Shown piece by piece: positions 34,358-43,693 of a DNA stretch of 64,000 nt. Made by a program: the position numbers and the translations under genes. The stretch's first letter is position 1, and each line of letters starts with the position of its first letter. The stretch is from contig NZ_BAAALH010000002.1 of assembly GCF_039528175.1 (NCBI RefSeq), positions 682,001-746,000 on the forward strand, written 5' to 3'. This stretch comes from Citricoccus alkalitolerans. Its GTDB lineage: Bacteria > Actinomycetota > Actinomycetes > Actinomycetales > Micrococcaceae. The notes under the pieces are model-generated. The model worked only from the letters and a program-made list of their open reading frames with translations, was not told where the DNA came from and did no database searches.

Positions 34358-35755
34358 ATGGGAAAGGGAATCGAGTACTTGGCATCAGAGGATTTTGATT
34401 CCACCGACGGCACCGGCGGCTCGCGGGCACACCTCCTTCCGCCACAGGACCTGGTAGCCGAGCAATCCGTGCTCGGGGGCATGATGCTCTCCAAGGACGC
34501 CATCGCGGACGTCGTGGAACTGCTGCGGGGCAACGACTTCTACAAGCCGGCCCACGAGATGATCTACGAGGCGGTCATCGACCTCTATGGCCGTGGTGAG
34601 CCCGCTGACGCCGTCACGGTGGCGGACCTCCTCAACAAACGGCAGGAACTCTCGCGCATCGGGGGGCCGGCCGTCCTCCACGAACTCATCCAATCGGTCC
34701 CCACCGCGGCCAATGCCGGCTTCTACGCCGAGATCGTGCGTGAGAAGGGCGTGCTCCGCCGCCTGGTCCAGGCCGGCACCAAGATCGTCCAGATGGGTTA
34801 CGGCCAGGACGGCGAGGTCGAGGAGATCGTCAACGAGGCCCAAGCTGAGATCTACAAGGTCGCCGAGACCCGTCAGTCCGAGGACTATGTAGCGCTGTCC
34901 GGGATCCTCGAACACACGGTGGACGAGATCGAGGCCGCGGGGTCCCAAGGCGAGGGCATGACCGGTGTCCCCACCGGCTTCTATGAGTTCGATGAACTGA
35001 CCCAGGGCCTGCACGGCGGCCAGATGATCGTCATCGCCGCCCGACCCGCCGTCGGCAAGTCCACGCTTGCCCTGGACTTCGCGCGTGCCGCCGCCATCAA
35101 GAACAACATGACGTCCGTGTTCTTCTCCCTCGAGATGGGTAAGAACGAGATCGCGATGCGCTTGCTCTCCGCCGAGGCCACCATAGCGTTGCAGGATTTG
35201 CGCAAGGGCACCATCCGGGACGAGCAGTGGTCCAAGATCGCCGCCACCGTCGGTCGGCTCAATGACTCCCCCTTCTTCATCGACGACTCCCCGAACATGT
35301 CCATGATGGAGATCCGTGCCAAATGCCGCCGCCTGAAGCAGAAGCACGACCTCAAGCTCGTGATCCTCGACTACCTGCAGCTGATGAGCTCCGGCAAGAA
35401 GGTCGAGTCACGCCAGCAGGAGGTCGCCGAGTTCTCCCGTGCCCTGAAGCTGCTGGCGAAGGAGCTTGAGGTCCCGGTGATCGCACTGTCCCAGCTGAAT
35501 CGTGGTTCAGAGCAGCGGACGGACAAGAAGCCGCAGGTGTCCGACCTGCGTGAATCGGGCTCGATCGAGCAGGACGCGGACATGGTCATCCTGCTGCACC
35601 GCGAGGACATCTATGACAAGGAGTCCCCTCGCGCGGGCGAGGCGGACCTGATCGTGGCCAAGCACCGCAACGGCCCCACCAAGACCATCGTGCTCGGCTT
35701 CCAGGGTCACTACTCACGGTTCTCCAACATGGCTCCCGACGCCGGCGGGTTCTGA
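34358..35755 (+). CDS. dnaB: Replicative DNA helicase DnaB
   Basis: Hexameric 5'-3' helicase of the replication fork. The N-terminal primase-interaction domain starts PPQDLVAEQSVLGGMMLS (about residues 28-45). The RecA-like motor carries Walker A ARPAVGKST near residue 230 and Walker B LVILDYLQLM near 333, then the SQLNRGSEQR motif. No intein is present. ATG 34358 gives 465 residues; TTG 34379 (MASEDFDSTDG) has a better-spaced AAAGGGA and may be the true start. Its promoter region is packed with DnaA boxes. Confidence 0.97.
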   Translation: MGKGIEYLASEDFDSTDGTGGSRAHLLPPQDLVAEQSVLGGMMLSKDAIADVVELLRGNDFYKPAHEMIYEAVIDLYGRGEPADAVTVADLLNKRQELSRIGGPAVLHELIQSVPTAANAGFYAEIVREKGVLRRLVQAGTKIVQMGYGQDGEVEEIVNEAQAEIYKVAETRQSEDYVALSGILEHTVDEIEAAGSQGEGMTGVPTGFYEFDELTQGLHGGQMIVIAARPAVGKSTLALDFARAAAIKNNMTSVFFSLEMGKNEIAMRLLSAEATIALQDLRKGTIRDEQWSKIAATVGRLNDSPFFIDDSPNMSMMEIRAKCRRLKQKHDLKLVILDYLQLMSSGKKVESRQQEVAEFSRALKLLAKELEVPVIALSQLNRGSEQRTDKKPQVSDLRESGSIEQDADMVILLHREDIYDKESPRAGEADLIVAKHRNGPTKTIVLGFQGHYSRFSNMAPDAGGF

Positions 35756-35792
35756 CGGTGCCCACGGCACCTCCGTGCCCCTCACGCCGCTG

Positions 35793-36551
35793 ATGGACCC
35801 GCCGATGGAACTGATAGCGGATCTCTGGACGCGGGCCACCGCCGCCCACGCTCCCCTGGACTGGCCCATCGCGCTGGCGATGGCCGGCGTCGCGCTGGTT
35901 CTGGCCTGGACCCCGCCCGGCTACCGTGTGGTGCGGCACGTGGTGACCCTGGTGCACGAGGCCGGACACGCGTTGGTGGCCGTGCTCGCAGGCCGTCGGC
36001 TCAGTGGCATCCGGCTGCATTCCGACACCTCCGGGGTGACTCTTTCCCGAGGTAGGCCGCGTGGGCTCGGGATGGTGCTGACCCTGGCGGCCGGCTATCC
36101 GGCTCCTGCGCTCGTGGGCCTGGCGGGTGCCTGGCTCGTAGGGGCCGGCTATGCCGCCGGATGGCTGTGGCTGCTCGTCCTGACCTGTGCGTTGATGCTG
36201 CTGATGATCCGCAATCTCTATGGGCTGTGGGTGGTGCTGGCGACCGGCGTGGCCGTGGGGGTGTTGTCCTGGCTCGCCTCGCCCGTCGTCCTGGTGGCCG
36301 CCGCACACCTGGTGGTCTTCTCCTTGCTTCTGGGGGCCCCCCGCTCCGTGGTGGAGCTGCAGCGGCAGCGGCGCCGGATGCGCCGCGCAGCCGGTGGCCG
36401 AGGCGGTTACGCGGGCGGCCTGGCCAGCGATGTCGACCAACTGTCCCGCCTGACACACGTCCCGGCCGCTGTATGGACGGGAGTGTTCTGGCTCGTCTGC
36501 GTCGGCTGCCTCGCGGCCGGCGGATGGATGCTGTGGCCTGTGCAGCCGTAG
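35793..36551 (+). CDS. M50-like putative membrane metallopeptidase
   Basis: Polytopic membrane protein with the zinc-protease motif HEAGH at residues 55-59, at the end of a helix (VVTLVHEAGHALVAVLAG), as in M50B-type proteins. About six further hydrophobic segments follow, including VLTLAAGYPAPALVGLAGAW. Substrate and proteolytic activity are unknown. The second conserved M50 motif (an Asp-containing LDG/NxxPxxxxD) is not clear, so it may not be catalytic. Start uncertain: ATG 35793, ATG 35805 or GTG 35775, none with a clear Shine-Dalgarno sequence. It follows dnaB by 37 bases. Confidence 0.75.
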   Translation: MDPPMELIADLWTRATAAHAPLDWPIALAMAGVALVLAWTPPGYRVVRHVVTLVHEAGHALVAVLAGRRLSGIRLHSDTSGVTLSRGRPRGLGMVLTLAAGYPAPALVGLAGAWLVGAGYAAGWLWLLVLTCALMLLMIRNLYGLWVVLATGVAVGVLSWLASPVVLVAAAHLVVFSLLLGAPRSVVELQRQRRRMRRAAGGRGGYAGGLASDVDQLSRLTHVPAAVWTGVFWLVCVGCLAAGGWMLWPVQP

Positions 36552-36636
36552 AGGTGTTGACGGCCCCGGCCATGGCGCTCCACGGTTGACCCACGCGGGG
36601 CACACCCCGAAGACAATCCGGCTTGGGAGGCACACC

Positions 36637-36915
36637 ATGGCATCGACGAGTACCACGACCACCGACCACGAAGAGATCCGCCGCTGGGTGGAGGAACACG
36701 ACGGCAGGCCCGCCAGTGTCAAAGGCACCGAAGGTTCTGCAGAGGCGGGGGTGCTGCGCATCGACTTCCCCGGTGGTGCCGATGAGGATGAACTAGAGCA
36801 CATCGACTGGAGCGACTGGTTCGACAAGTTCGACCGGGAAGGGCTGGCGTTCCTCTACCAGCAACAGAAGGCCGACGGTGGCGACAGCACGTTCTTCAAG
36901 CTGGTCTCCCGATGA
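36637..36915 (+). CDS. Small conserved hypothetical protein, 92 residues
   Basis: An acidic protein starting MASTSTTTTDHEEIRRWVEE at ATG 36637, with GGGAGG 6 bases upstream. It has a DFPGG turn and an aromatic-acidic core (HIDWSDWFDKFDREGLAFLYQ, about residues 58-78). Similar short proteins occur in many Actinobacteria and are often mislabelled as 1,4-alpha-glucan branching enzyme; no enzymatic domain fits in this length. The last codon overlaps the following SDR gene by 4 bp, so the two are coupled. Confidence 0.8.
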   Translation: MASTSTTTTDHEEIRRWVEEHDGRPASVKGTEGSAEAGVLRIDFPGGADEDELEHIDWSDWFDKFDREGLAFLYQQQKADGGDSTFFKLVSR

Positions 36916-37745
36916 TGCCGGCCATGGCCTCGGCCGAACGGGCGCCGGCCTTCGAACCCCGGCGCATCATCATCTCCGGTGCGGATTCCGGCATCGGGAA
37001 GGCAACCGCGGTAGCCCTGGCGACGACGGGGCGCCAGGTGGGCCTCACCTGGCATGAGGACCGGGACGGGGCTGAGGCCACTGCCCAGGAGGTGGAGGCC
37101 GCTGGCGGGACGGCTCACGTCCGCCACCTGGATCTGACTGACCCCACCCACGGGACTGCATTGGTGGACGACCTGGCCGAGACGATGGGTGGGGTGGATG
37201 CGCTCGTTCTGTGTTCCGGCACTGGTACGGCGACCCGTCTGCTGGACCTGGACCTCGAGACGTGGCAGCACGTCCTGCGGGTGGACCTCGACGGTGCCTT
37301 CTGCTGCCTGCAGGCGGCCGCGCGGCGGATGGTGGCGGACGGGACCGCCGGGCGCATCGTCGCCATCACCTCGGTCCATGAGCACGCACCCCGCGTGGGG
37401 GCCGGACCGTACTGTGCTGCCAAAGGGGGACTGGGCCTGATGGTCAAGGTCGCTGCCCTGGAACTGGCGGAGTACGGCATCACGGTGAACGCCGTGGCCC
37501 CGGGAGAGATCGCCACCCCGATGACGGGCCAGGAGGATGAGTCCGTGGTGCAGGACAAGCGCCGCCCCGGCATCCCCGTCGCTCGCCCCGGCGACGCCCG
37601 GGAGGTGGCGGCGACCGTGGCCTTCCTGTGCGGCCCCGACGCCGGCTATGTCACCGGTGCGTCCTGGGCTGTCGACGGCGGCATGCTCACCATGGGTCCG
37701 ATGGCCGGCTCGCACCTGGACAGCGAGGACTGGCGCCGACCGTGA
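36912..37745 (+). CDS. SDR family NAD(P)-dependent oxidoreductase
   Basis: Classical short-chain dehydrogenase. The cofactor motif SGADSGIGKA lies near residues 21-30. The catalytic Ser is in ITSVHEH, and the Tyr/Lys pair in YCAAKGG. VNAVAPGEIATPM and the C-terminal TGASWAVDGGML are typical of glucose-dehydrogenase-like SDRs. Start ATG 36912 (coupled to the preceding gene) or ATG 36924. Length up to 277. Substrate unknown. Confidence 0.9.
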   Translation: MMPAMASAERAPAFEPRRIIISGADSGIGKATAVALATTGRQVGLTWHEDRDGAEATAQEVEAAGGTAHVRHLDLTDPTHGTALVDDLAETMGGVDALVLCSGTGTATRLLDLDLETWQHVLRVDLDGAFCCLQAAARRMVADGTAGRIVAITSVHEHAPRVGAGPYCAAKGGLGLMVKVAALELAEYGITVNAVAPGEIATPMTGQEDESVVQDKRRPGIPVARPGDAREVAATVAFLCGPDAGYVTGASWAVDGGMLTMGPMAGSHLDSEDWRRP

Positions 37746-37820
37746 CACGGTCGAGCCTTCCCCGACGTGTGCGCATGCACGGCGACGGGACCTGACATCC
37801 GAGGGGTCCGCGCACCTACC

Positions 37821-39854
37821 ATGCGGACCATGAAGGTCGTCGTCCTTGGGGCCACCGGAACCATCGGAACACTCATCACCGCGCGCCTACGCGAGTTCGG
37901 CCATGAGGTCCTCGCTGCCAGCCGGAGCTCCGGGGTGGACGCGGTGACGGGCGAGGGGCTCGAGGCGGCACTCGCCGGTGCGGATGCCGTGGTGGATGCG
38001 CTGAACCGGGAGACCCTGAGCGCCGCCGCTGCGATCGAGTACTTCGCGACGACGGCCGGCAACGTCTGCGCGGCGGCCCGCCGGGCCGGCGTCGGGCGGC
38101 TGGTCTGCGTCTCGATCGCGGGGGCGGCCGATCCGGCCGTGAACAAGGCGTACGGGTATTACCGTGGCAAGGCGGCGCAGGAGCACGCCTACCGTTCCTC
38201 GGGACTGCCCGTGACCATCATCCATTCGACGCAGTGGTTCGAGCTGGTCCCCACCATCCTCCGGCGGACCACCGTGGGCCCGGTCGCCGTCCTCCCGACG
38301 ATGCGCATGGCAGCCGTCTCCGCGGCCTCCGTGGCCCGGCTCGTGGCTGATGAGGTGGCCCGGAAGCCAGACGGACGGACCGGGCACGAGGTGCGGGAGG
38401 TCGCCATCCGCGGACCGGAGATCGCCACGGCGGCCGACGTGGCCCGGAAGATGCTGGCGGTGCGGGGTTCCCTCGGTGGCAAGAGCCCGAAGAGGATCCT
38501 GGAGGCGCCCCTGTTCGGCCGTGCCATCGCCTCGGGCGGGCTCATCCCGGAGGACGGACTCGTGGACGAGGTCACGCTGGAGCAGTGGCTGGCCGGCACC
38601 CGGCCGCACGCCGTCCGGGATGCCTACGACTACGTGATCGTCGGCGCGGGGATGGCGGCCGCCAAGGCCATCGACGGCATCCGGGCCGAGGACCAGGCCG
38701 GGAGCATCGGGGTGTTCGGCGAGGATCCCTCCGCCCCGGTGTACCGCCCGGACCTCTCCAAGACCTTGTGGCTGAAGGAGGACGCCAGCCTGGAGGAATC
38801 GCTCATGCTCTCCGAGGCGCCCGGTGCGGCGAAGACCCCGGATGAGAGCACCGAGCTTCACCTCGGCACCGCGGTGACGTCCCTGACCCCGGACGACCGC
38901 TCACTCGTCCTCGACGGCGGGCAGCGGGTCCGCTACGGCAAGCTCCTGCTGGCCACCGGGGCGGCGCCCCGTCTGACCGGGCTCGAACCCGGCTCGCGGG
39001 TCCTCTACTACCGGACCGTGGACGACTTCCGGCGGCTGCGCGAGCTCGCCCGAGCCCGGGCGCACGTGGTCGTGGTGGGTGGTGGGTACATCGGAACCGA
39101 GCTCGCGGCCGTGCTGACTCAGAACGGGGTCCGGGTCACCTTCGTGGTCGCCTACGTTCCGTTGCTGGCCCACCTGTTCCCGGACTCGTTGGCCCAGACG
39201 GTCACCCGGGAGTTCAGTGACCGCGGTGTCGAACTGGTGGTCGGGAGGCTCGCCGGCGGCTCCACCCGGCGCAAGGGGGTGACCGTCCGCCTCGAGGACG
39301 GGACGGAGATCACGGCGGACGCGGCCGTCGTCGGGGTGGGCGTGTCTCCGCGCACCGAATTGGCCCGAGCCGCCGGGCTCGCGGTGGACGACGGGATCCT
39401 GGTGGACGACCACTTGCGGACCGGTGCGCACAGCATCTACGCGGCGGGAGATGTGGCCCGTTACCCGGACCGGCTGCTGGGGGTCCGCCGGGTGGAGCAC
39501 GCGGCCGCGGCCGAGACCATGGGCACGGTGGCCGGGCGCAACATGGCCGGGGCGGACCGCCCCTACCGCACCACGCCGTTCTTCTGGTCCGACCTGTTCG
39601 ACTTCGGCTATGAGGCCGTCGGCGAGGTGGACACGCGCCACCGGACGGTCGAGGACTGGGCCGTGGGGGAAGACGGCCAACCGGACCACTCCACCGGTGT
39701 GATCTACTACGTCAATCGGATCGGCGCAGTCCGGGGCGTGCTGCTGTGGAACGTCTGGGAATCGGTGAGACCGGCCCGGAAGCTCATCGAGAGGACGGGG
39801 ATCGAGCCGGTCAGGGACCTCGATTCGCTGCGCGGTGAAATCCCGTTGGGGTAG
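37821..39854 (+). CDS. Fused NmrA-like SDR and FAD-dependent NAD(P) oxidoreductase
   Basis: A two-domain protein of 677 residues. Residues 1 to about 255 form an atypical SDR of the NmrA type: VVLGATGTIG near the N-terminus, AAEYFATTA-like helices, and SSGLPVTIIHSTQWFE. From about residue 266 a pyridine-nucleotide-disulfide-type FAD reductase begins (YDYVIVGAGMAAAKAIDG), with YRPDLSKTLWLKED, LLLATGAAPR, a second dinucleotide fold VVVVGGGYIGTELA near 415, and the FAD motif SIYAAGDVARYPD. The second half resembles AIF/ferredoxin reductases. No stop or restart site is visible at the junction, so a true fusion is likely. Function of the combination is unknown. Confidence 0.85.
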   Translation: MRTMKVVVLGATGTIGTLITARLREFGHEVLAASRSSGVDAVTGEGLEAALAGADAVVDALNRETLSAAAAIEYFATTAGNVCAAARRAGVGRLVCVSIAGAADPAVNKAYGYYRGKAAQEHAYRSSGLPVTIIHSTQWFELVPTILRRTTVGPVAVLPTMRMAAVSAASVARLVADEVARKPDGRTGHEVREVAIRGPEIATAADVARKMLAVRGSLGGKSPKRILEAPLFGRAIASGGLIPEDGLVDEVTLEQWLAGTRPHAVRDAYDYVIVGAGMAAAKAIDGIRAEDQAGSIGVFGEDPSAPVYRPDLSKTLWLKEDASLEESLMLSEAPGAAKTPDESTELHLGTAVTSLTPDDRSLVLDGGQRVRYGKLLLATGAAPRLTGLEPGSRVLYYRTVDDFRRLRELARARAHVVVVGGGYIGTELAAVLTQNGVRVTFVVAYVPLLAHLFPDSLAQTVTREFSDRGVELVVGRLAGGSTRRKGVTVRLEDGTEITADAAVVGVGVSPRTELARAAGLAVDDGILVDDHLRTGAHSIYAAGDVARYPDRLLGVRRVEHAAAAETMGTVAGRNMAGADRPYRTTPFFWSDLFDFGYEAVGEVDTRHRTVEDWAVGEDGQPDHSTGVIYYVNRIGAVRGVLLWNVWESVRPARKLIERTGIEPVRDLDSLRGEIPLG

Positions 39855-40224
39855 TGGAGGGGTCATGCCGCCGACCGTGCGGTCGGAGAAGATCCCTGCG
39901 GCTGGATTCCTTGGTGAGCAGGACGGCGATCGTGCAGATCACCAGCATCCCAGCCCAGAAGGCTCCGACGAGGACCGCTGAACCACCGGCGACGATCATG
40001 AGGCCTGCCGCGATCATCGGGGTGAAGCCGGCACCGACCACAGAGGCCCCCTGGTACGCCAGCGAGGCGCCGGTGTACCGAACCTTCCCTGGGAACTGTT
40101 CTGCGACGAAGGCGCCGATCGGTCCGTAGAGCAGACCCTGCACGATGCCATTGCCGAGGATCATGGCGAGGGCGAAGCTCCACATGGTTCCGGTGGTGAG
40201 CAGCGGGGGCGGAACGGCTGCGCA
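39811..40224 (-). pseudogene. Remnant of an MFS (MHS-type) transporter, N-terminal two thirds missing
   Basis: The C-terminal part of a major facilitator protein reads FALAMILGNGIVQGLLYGPI with RYTGASLAYQGASVVGAGFT, then helices to LLTKESSRRDLL. An in-frame continuation upstream of ATG 40185 (PPLLTTGT) shows the match starts before it and stops near 40224, where a stop appears. About eight helices are missing. The 3' end overlaps the fusion gene antisense by 44 bases. It is surely non-functional as a transporter. Confidence 0.8.
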
Positions 40225-40287
40225 AGGTCAGGGCTGTCATGGAACTGATCAAGGAGGCGACCCGGGCATAGGGGCATAGGGGCATAG
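40212..40287 (+). other. C-terminal gene fragment and 8-bp tandem repeat at a deletion scar
   Basis: On the plus strand, 40212-40271 reads ERLRKVRAVMELIKEATRA then stop, which looks like the last helix of a lost protein; its family is not identified. Overlapping its end, GGGCATAG is repeated three times (40264-40287). This lies directly against the beheaded MFS gene, suggesting a deletion that removed the bodies of two genes. Confidence 0.5.
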
Positions 40288-40416
40288 GGTTGTCCGTTGT
40301 GGTTCCGGCGGGAGTGGTACCTGGTGCCAGCGGTACACCGCGCCAGCGCGACCCGCCGCTGGGTCGGGCTCTGCGGGTCTGGACCCGCGCAACCCGGCCC
40401 AGTCGACGAAGTCGGA

Positions 40417-41568
40417 TCAGCCGCGCCCCCTTTTCCGCTCGAACGTCACCAGGGCGCCGTCACCGAAGGTGCCCGTGGTGGCATAGAGAGTGGAGCCGCC
40501 GAAGGACACGTCAGCGGGTGACTCCGCCGCGAAGAGCGTCTTGGCCGATGTGCTGCCCTTCCTGATGACGGAGACCTCCCCGCCGAACATCTCGGCCACC
40601 ACGATGTCCCCGTTCCGGTCCACATCCAGGCCGGTGGTGCCGTGCATGCCGCTGGCCACGGTCCGCGCCTTCCCTGACCAAGGATTGACCCGGTACACCG
40701 TGCTGATCGGCACCATCTCGCCAGCGCTGCCCTGGAGCGTGGAGACGTAGAGGTTCCCATCGCGTCCGACCCGCACGTCCGTGGGCACCGGTTCAACGGT
40801 GTAGTCCGCCCCGACGACGCAGTCCGGCAGGGCCAAGCCCGATTCCGGGGCACCCAGTTGAGCGTCGAAGCCGGCCTTCAGTTCCGGCGTCATCGTGATG
40901 GTGGTGGCAGGAAGCACGGCCACGGTGGAGATGCGCCGGGTCTTCAGATCGACCTTGAGGATCGCGTTCGCGGCGGCGTCGGCCACATAGGCGGTGTTCC
41001 CGTGGACATCGAGTTGGTAGGCGTGAGACTCCACGATGCCCCGGTAGCGATTGAGGGGTAGGCCGGTGGCCTCCTCGAGTACCGCCACCTCGGCGGCACA
41101 GGTGGCGTCCAGCCCGCGCAGCCCGTACGTCTGCCGACGATCGGGGTTGTTGCGGTTCTCGTGGGCGATGAAATCCCGGCTGGCCACGGTCCGTTTTCCA
41201 CGCTCGGAGGTCTTGACGAGGTGGCTGGTGGGGCCGCGACCGAAATCAGACTCGATGTGGAAGGTGGAGCCCTTAGCCACGTCGATGCCGACCAGTTCGT
41301 TGGGCATCTCCTCGCTGACGGGAGGCCGCATCTGGTGGACGGTGGTGACAGTCCCCCGTCTGCTGACCTTGGACAGGGTGCCCGTGAAGCTCTGGGTGAC
41401 GTAGGCCGAACCGTGGTGCCCGGCTGCGACGGACAGGGGGCCGACGAGGCCCTGTGCCACCGTCTCCGGAGCGGGTGGGGTGGGCGGATGGGCCTGGGCG
41501 GGTGCTGCGATGAGGGTGACGGCGAGGGCCAGACAACTGGCCGCGGCTGCCGCACGGGACGTGCGCAT
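40417..41568 (-). CDS. Secreted ScyD/ScyE-like beta-propeller protein
   Basis: Exported protein of 383 residues. A Sec signal peptide spans residues 1-26 (basic start MRTSR, hydrophobic core, cleavage after AQA). The mature part contains repeated blades such as ETVAQGLVGPLSVAAGHHGS, VRVGRDGNLYVSTL and GTTGLDVDRNGDIVVAEMFG, as in ScyD/ScyE-family proteins. No catalytic residues are recognised. The ATG at 41568 has GGAGG 6 bases upstream. It stands alone, divergent from the quinone oxidoreductase. The exact role is unknown. Confidence 0.85.
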   Translation of the reverse strand: MRTSRAAAAASCLALAVTLIAAPAQAHPPTPPAPETVAQGLVGPLSVAAGHHGSAYVTQSFTGTLSKVSRRGTVTTVHQMRPPVSEEMPNELVGIDVAKGSTFHIESDFGRGPTSHLVKTSERGKRTVASRDFIAHENRNNPDRRQTYGLRGLDATCAAEVAVLEEATGLPLNRYRGIVESHAYQLDVHGNTAYVADAAANAILKVDLKTRRISTVAVLPATTITMTPELKAGFDAQLGAPESGLALPDCVVGADYTVEPVPTDVRVGRDGNLYVSTLQGSAGEMVPISTVYRVNPWSGKARTVASGMHGTTGLDVDRNGDIVVAEMFGGEVSVIRKGSTSAKTLFAAESPADVSFGGSTLYATTGTFGDGALVTFERKRGRG

Positions 41569-41931
41569 GGGGGTCCTCCGAAGGGTGAAACGGCTGCGAG
41601 TGGACCGTCCCGGGCGGGACGGGCCAGTGCCTGCGCGCGGAGCCGGGGGAGGCCTCCAGTGCGCGGGAACAGCAGGAGAGTATGGCCGAGAAGGCAGGCC
41701 GGTCCATCCCCGGCCACCGCCCGGAAATCCGCCGCCGGACCGGGCCCGGTCCGGCGGCAGCAACAGACCATGTCAGGTGATGTCAAGCTCTCAAATGCCC
41801 GCATTTCAGGTACGTTCGAGCCAGGTAGGTTCGAGGCTGCTCACCCGGCGGCGCGCCACCAGGGCATGATCGGGGACCGGCACCGCGCGGACCGGTCTCC
41901 GTTCACTGGAGGGACCTGGTTAGATGACCGC

Positions 41932-42927
41932 ATGCGAGCTTTCGGATACACGGAGTACGGCGGTCCTGAGGTCATGCACCACCTCGAGATGGAGGACCCG
42001 ACTCCCGGTGAGGGGCAGGTGCTGATCCGCCTGGCCGCGGCTGGCGTGAACCCGGCGGACATCAAGGTGCGCTCCGGATTGCGCCGGAATCGGATCGAGG
42101 TCCGGTTCCCCATGCCCATGGGCCGCGAGGCGGCTGGGGAGGTGCTCGACGTCGGCCCCGGGGTCACCGGGCTCCGTCCCGGAGACGCGGTGTTCGGCTC
42201 GACGGCCGCCGGGACCGGTGCGTTTGCCGAACAGGTCCTGCTCAGTGCGGCCAGCACGGCACTGCGGCCCGAGACGGTGTCCGCGGAGCAGGCGGCCTCC
42301 CTGCCGGTGTCCGTGTGCACCGCCTTCGATGCCCTGGACGAGCTCGATCTCCCCAACGGAGCCACGCTCGTGGTGCTCGGCGCTGGGGGCGGTGTGGGAA
42401 CGGCTGCTTGCGGCTTGGCCCGGGACCGCGGACTGACTGTGCTGGGCGTGGCCTCGGAATCCAAGCGGTCGATCGTCGAGGAACTGGGCGCGCGGCATGT
42501 GGTCAAGGGGAACGGCTGGACCGAGCGGGTGCGGGGCCTGGCCACGGACGGAGTGGACGGAGTGATCGACACCGTGGGCGGTGAGACCCTGCGCGAAGCC
42601 GCCGGACTCATCCGGGCCGTCAGCGGAGCAGGAGGGGCCGGGCGGGGTTCCGGGCGGGGAGGGGCAGAGCGGGGACCGTCCGGTCCGAGCCGTTCGAGCG
42701 TGCTGCCGCTGCGCAGTGTGGCCGACTACGACCTGGCCGGGCAGCTCGGCGGTGCGCCCGTCACCCGCCGCCGTACCTCCGCGGTCTACTCGCAGGTCGC
42801 CGAGCTGGTGGCCGCGGGATACTTCACCCCCGTGGTCTCCACCGTCTATTCGTTCTCGGAGGCGGCGGAGGCGGTGGCCGCCGTTGAGTCCGGCAGTCCC
42901 GTGGGCAACGTGGTGGTCACCGGCTGA
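41932..42927 (+). CDS. Zinc-independent quinone oxidoreductase-like (MDR) protein
   Basis: Medium-chain dehydrogenase/reductase of the NADP-dependent quinone reductase group. The N-terminal GroES-like domain has VNPADIKVRSG and GREAAGEVLDVGPGV; the nucleotide motif VVLGAGGGVG is near residue 148. No Cys/His zinc ligands are present. A Gly/Arg/Ser-rich insertion lies near residues 235-260 (GAGRGSGRGGAERG). The start is ATG 41932 (MRAFGYTEYGGPEV), giving 331 residues. Substrate unknown. Confidence 0.9.
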   Translation: MRAFGYTEYGGPEVMHHLEMEDPTPGEGQVLIRLAAAGVNPADIKVRSGLRRNRIEVRFPMPMGREAAGEVLDVGPGVTGLRPGDAVFGSTAAGTGAFAEQVLLSAASTALRPETVSAEQAASLPVSVCTAFDALDELDLPNGATLVVLGAGGGVGTAACGLARDRGLTVLGVASESKRSIVEELGARHVVKGNGWTERVRGLATDGVDGVIDTVGGETLREAAGLIRAVSGAGGAGRGSGRGGAERGPSGPSRSSVLPLRSVADYDLAGQLGGAPVTRRRTSAVYSQVAELVAAGYFTPVVSTVYSFSEAAEAVAAVESGSPVGNVVVTG

Positions 42928-42998
42928 GGGCGCGGGGTGACGGAGGTGGCGGTTCCGGAGGCGGCGGTTCAGATCTCGGTGACCCAGGCCGCAGGGAT

Positions 42999-43661
42999 TC
43001 ACCGAGGTGCTCCTCGGAGCGATAGGGCACCACGTCGAAACCCCCGAGGCCGGAGCCGGCCTCGGCCGGCCTGCCCCAGTCCTGGTGGAACTCGAGCACC
43101 GCCCCAGGCTGCGTTGATGACGGCTTGCACCGAACGCTGGGGGATCGGTTCGAGAGGCGGAGCGTAGCCGGTCGGACCGGAGGACGGATCCGTGCCGGTG
43201 GCCACCGTGGACCGGCTCGCCGCCGAATCGCCCGGTGCGGGCGCGGTGTCCCCAGACCGGGGAGCGAGGCCTTCCAGGCTCCGGACCCAGCGGGGCCGCC
43301 ATCGGGCGGGCATGCCCGAGGTGCCCATGAAGTGGCCGGTGACCACGAGGGCCAGCCCGCCGAAGAAGCCCACGGACCACGCGATGCCACTGGCCGTCGT
43401 CGGGACTCCGGTGGCGAAGAGGTCAGCCACGGGAGTGGAGAGTCCCATCAGGACGAAGCCGGCGCCCATGGGAACCATGGCGGGTCCGAGGTGGCCGGCG
43501 TAGATGAGCGGGCGGGAGATCCACCGGCGGTTCCAGCTGGCGTGGGTGCCCCAGCCACAGATCAGGAATGCCGCGCCGATCAGTAGGAAGAACCACACCC
43601 TGACATTCTTGCGCAGGTGGCGATACGGTGGCCACGTCGGCACCGTCACCGGTCCGACCAC
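42999..43661 (-). CDS. Membrane protein of unknown function, probable C-terminal frameshift
   Basis: Residues 15-130 contain three or four hydrophobic helices (VWFFLLIGAAFLICGWG; LIYAGHLGPAMVPMGAGFVL; WSVGFFGGLALVVTGHFMG). A Pro/Ser-rich stretch follows. In the annotated frame the last 35 residues become an implausible Gly/Arg string. In the neighbouring frame the sequence AVLEFHQDWGRPAEAGSGLG continues naturally after VINAAW, ending at 42917. A one-base insertion or two-base deletion at the C run 43102-43105 would explain this. Family not recognised. Confidence 0.6.
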   Translation of the reverse strand: MVGPVTVPTWPPYRHLRKNVRVWFFLLIGAAFLICGWGTHASWNRRWISRPLIYAGHLGPAMVPMGAGFVLMGLSTPVADLFATGVPTTASGIAWSVGFFGGLALVVTGHFMGTSGMPARWRPRWVRSLEGLAPRSGDTAPAPGDSAASRSTVATGTDPSSGPTGYAPPLEPIPQRSVQAVINAAWGGARVPPGLGQAGRGRLRPRGFRRGALSLRGAPR

Positions 43662-43693
43662 CCGGCACGTCCAGACGTCACAGGAGGAACTCC

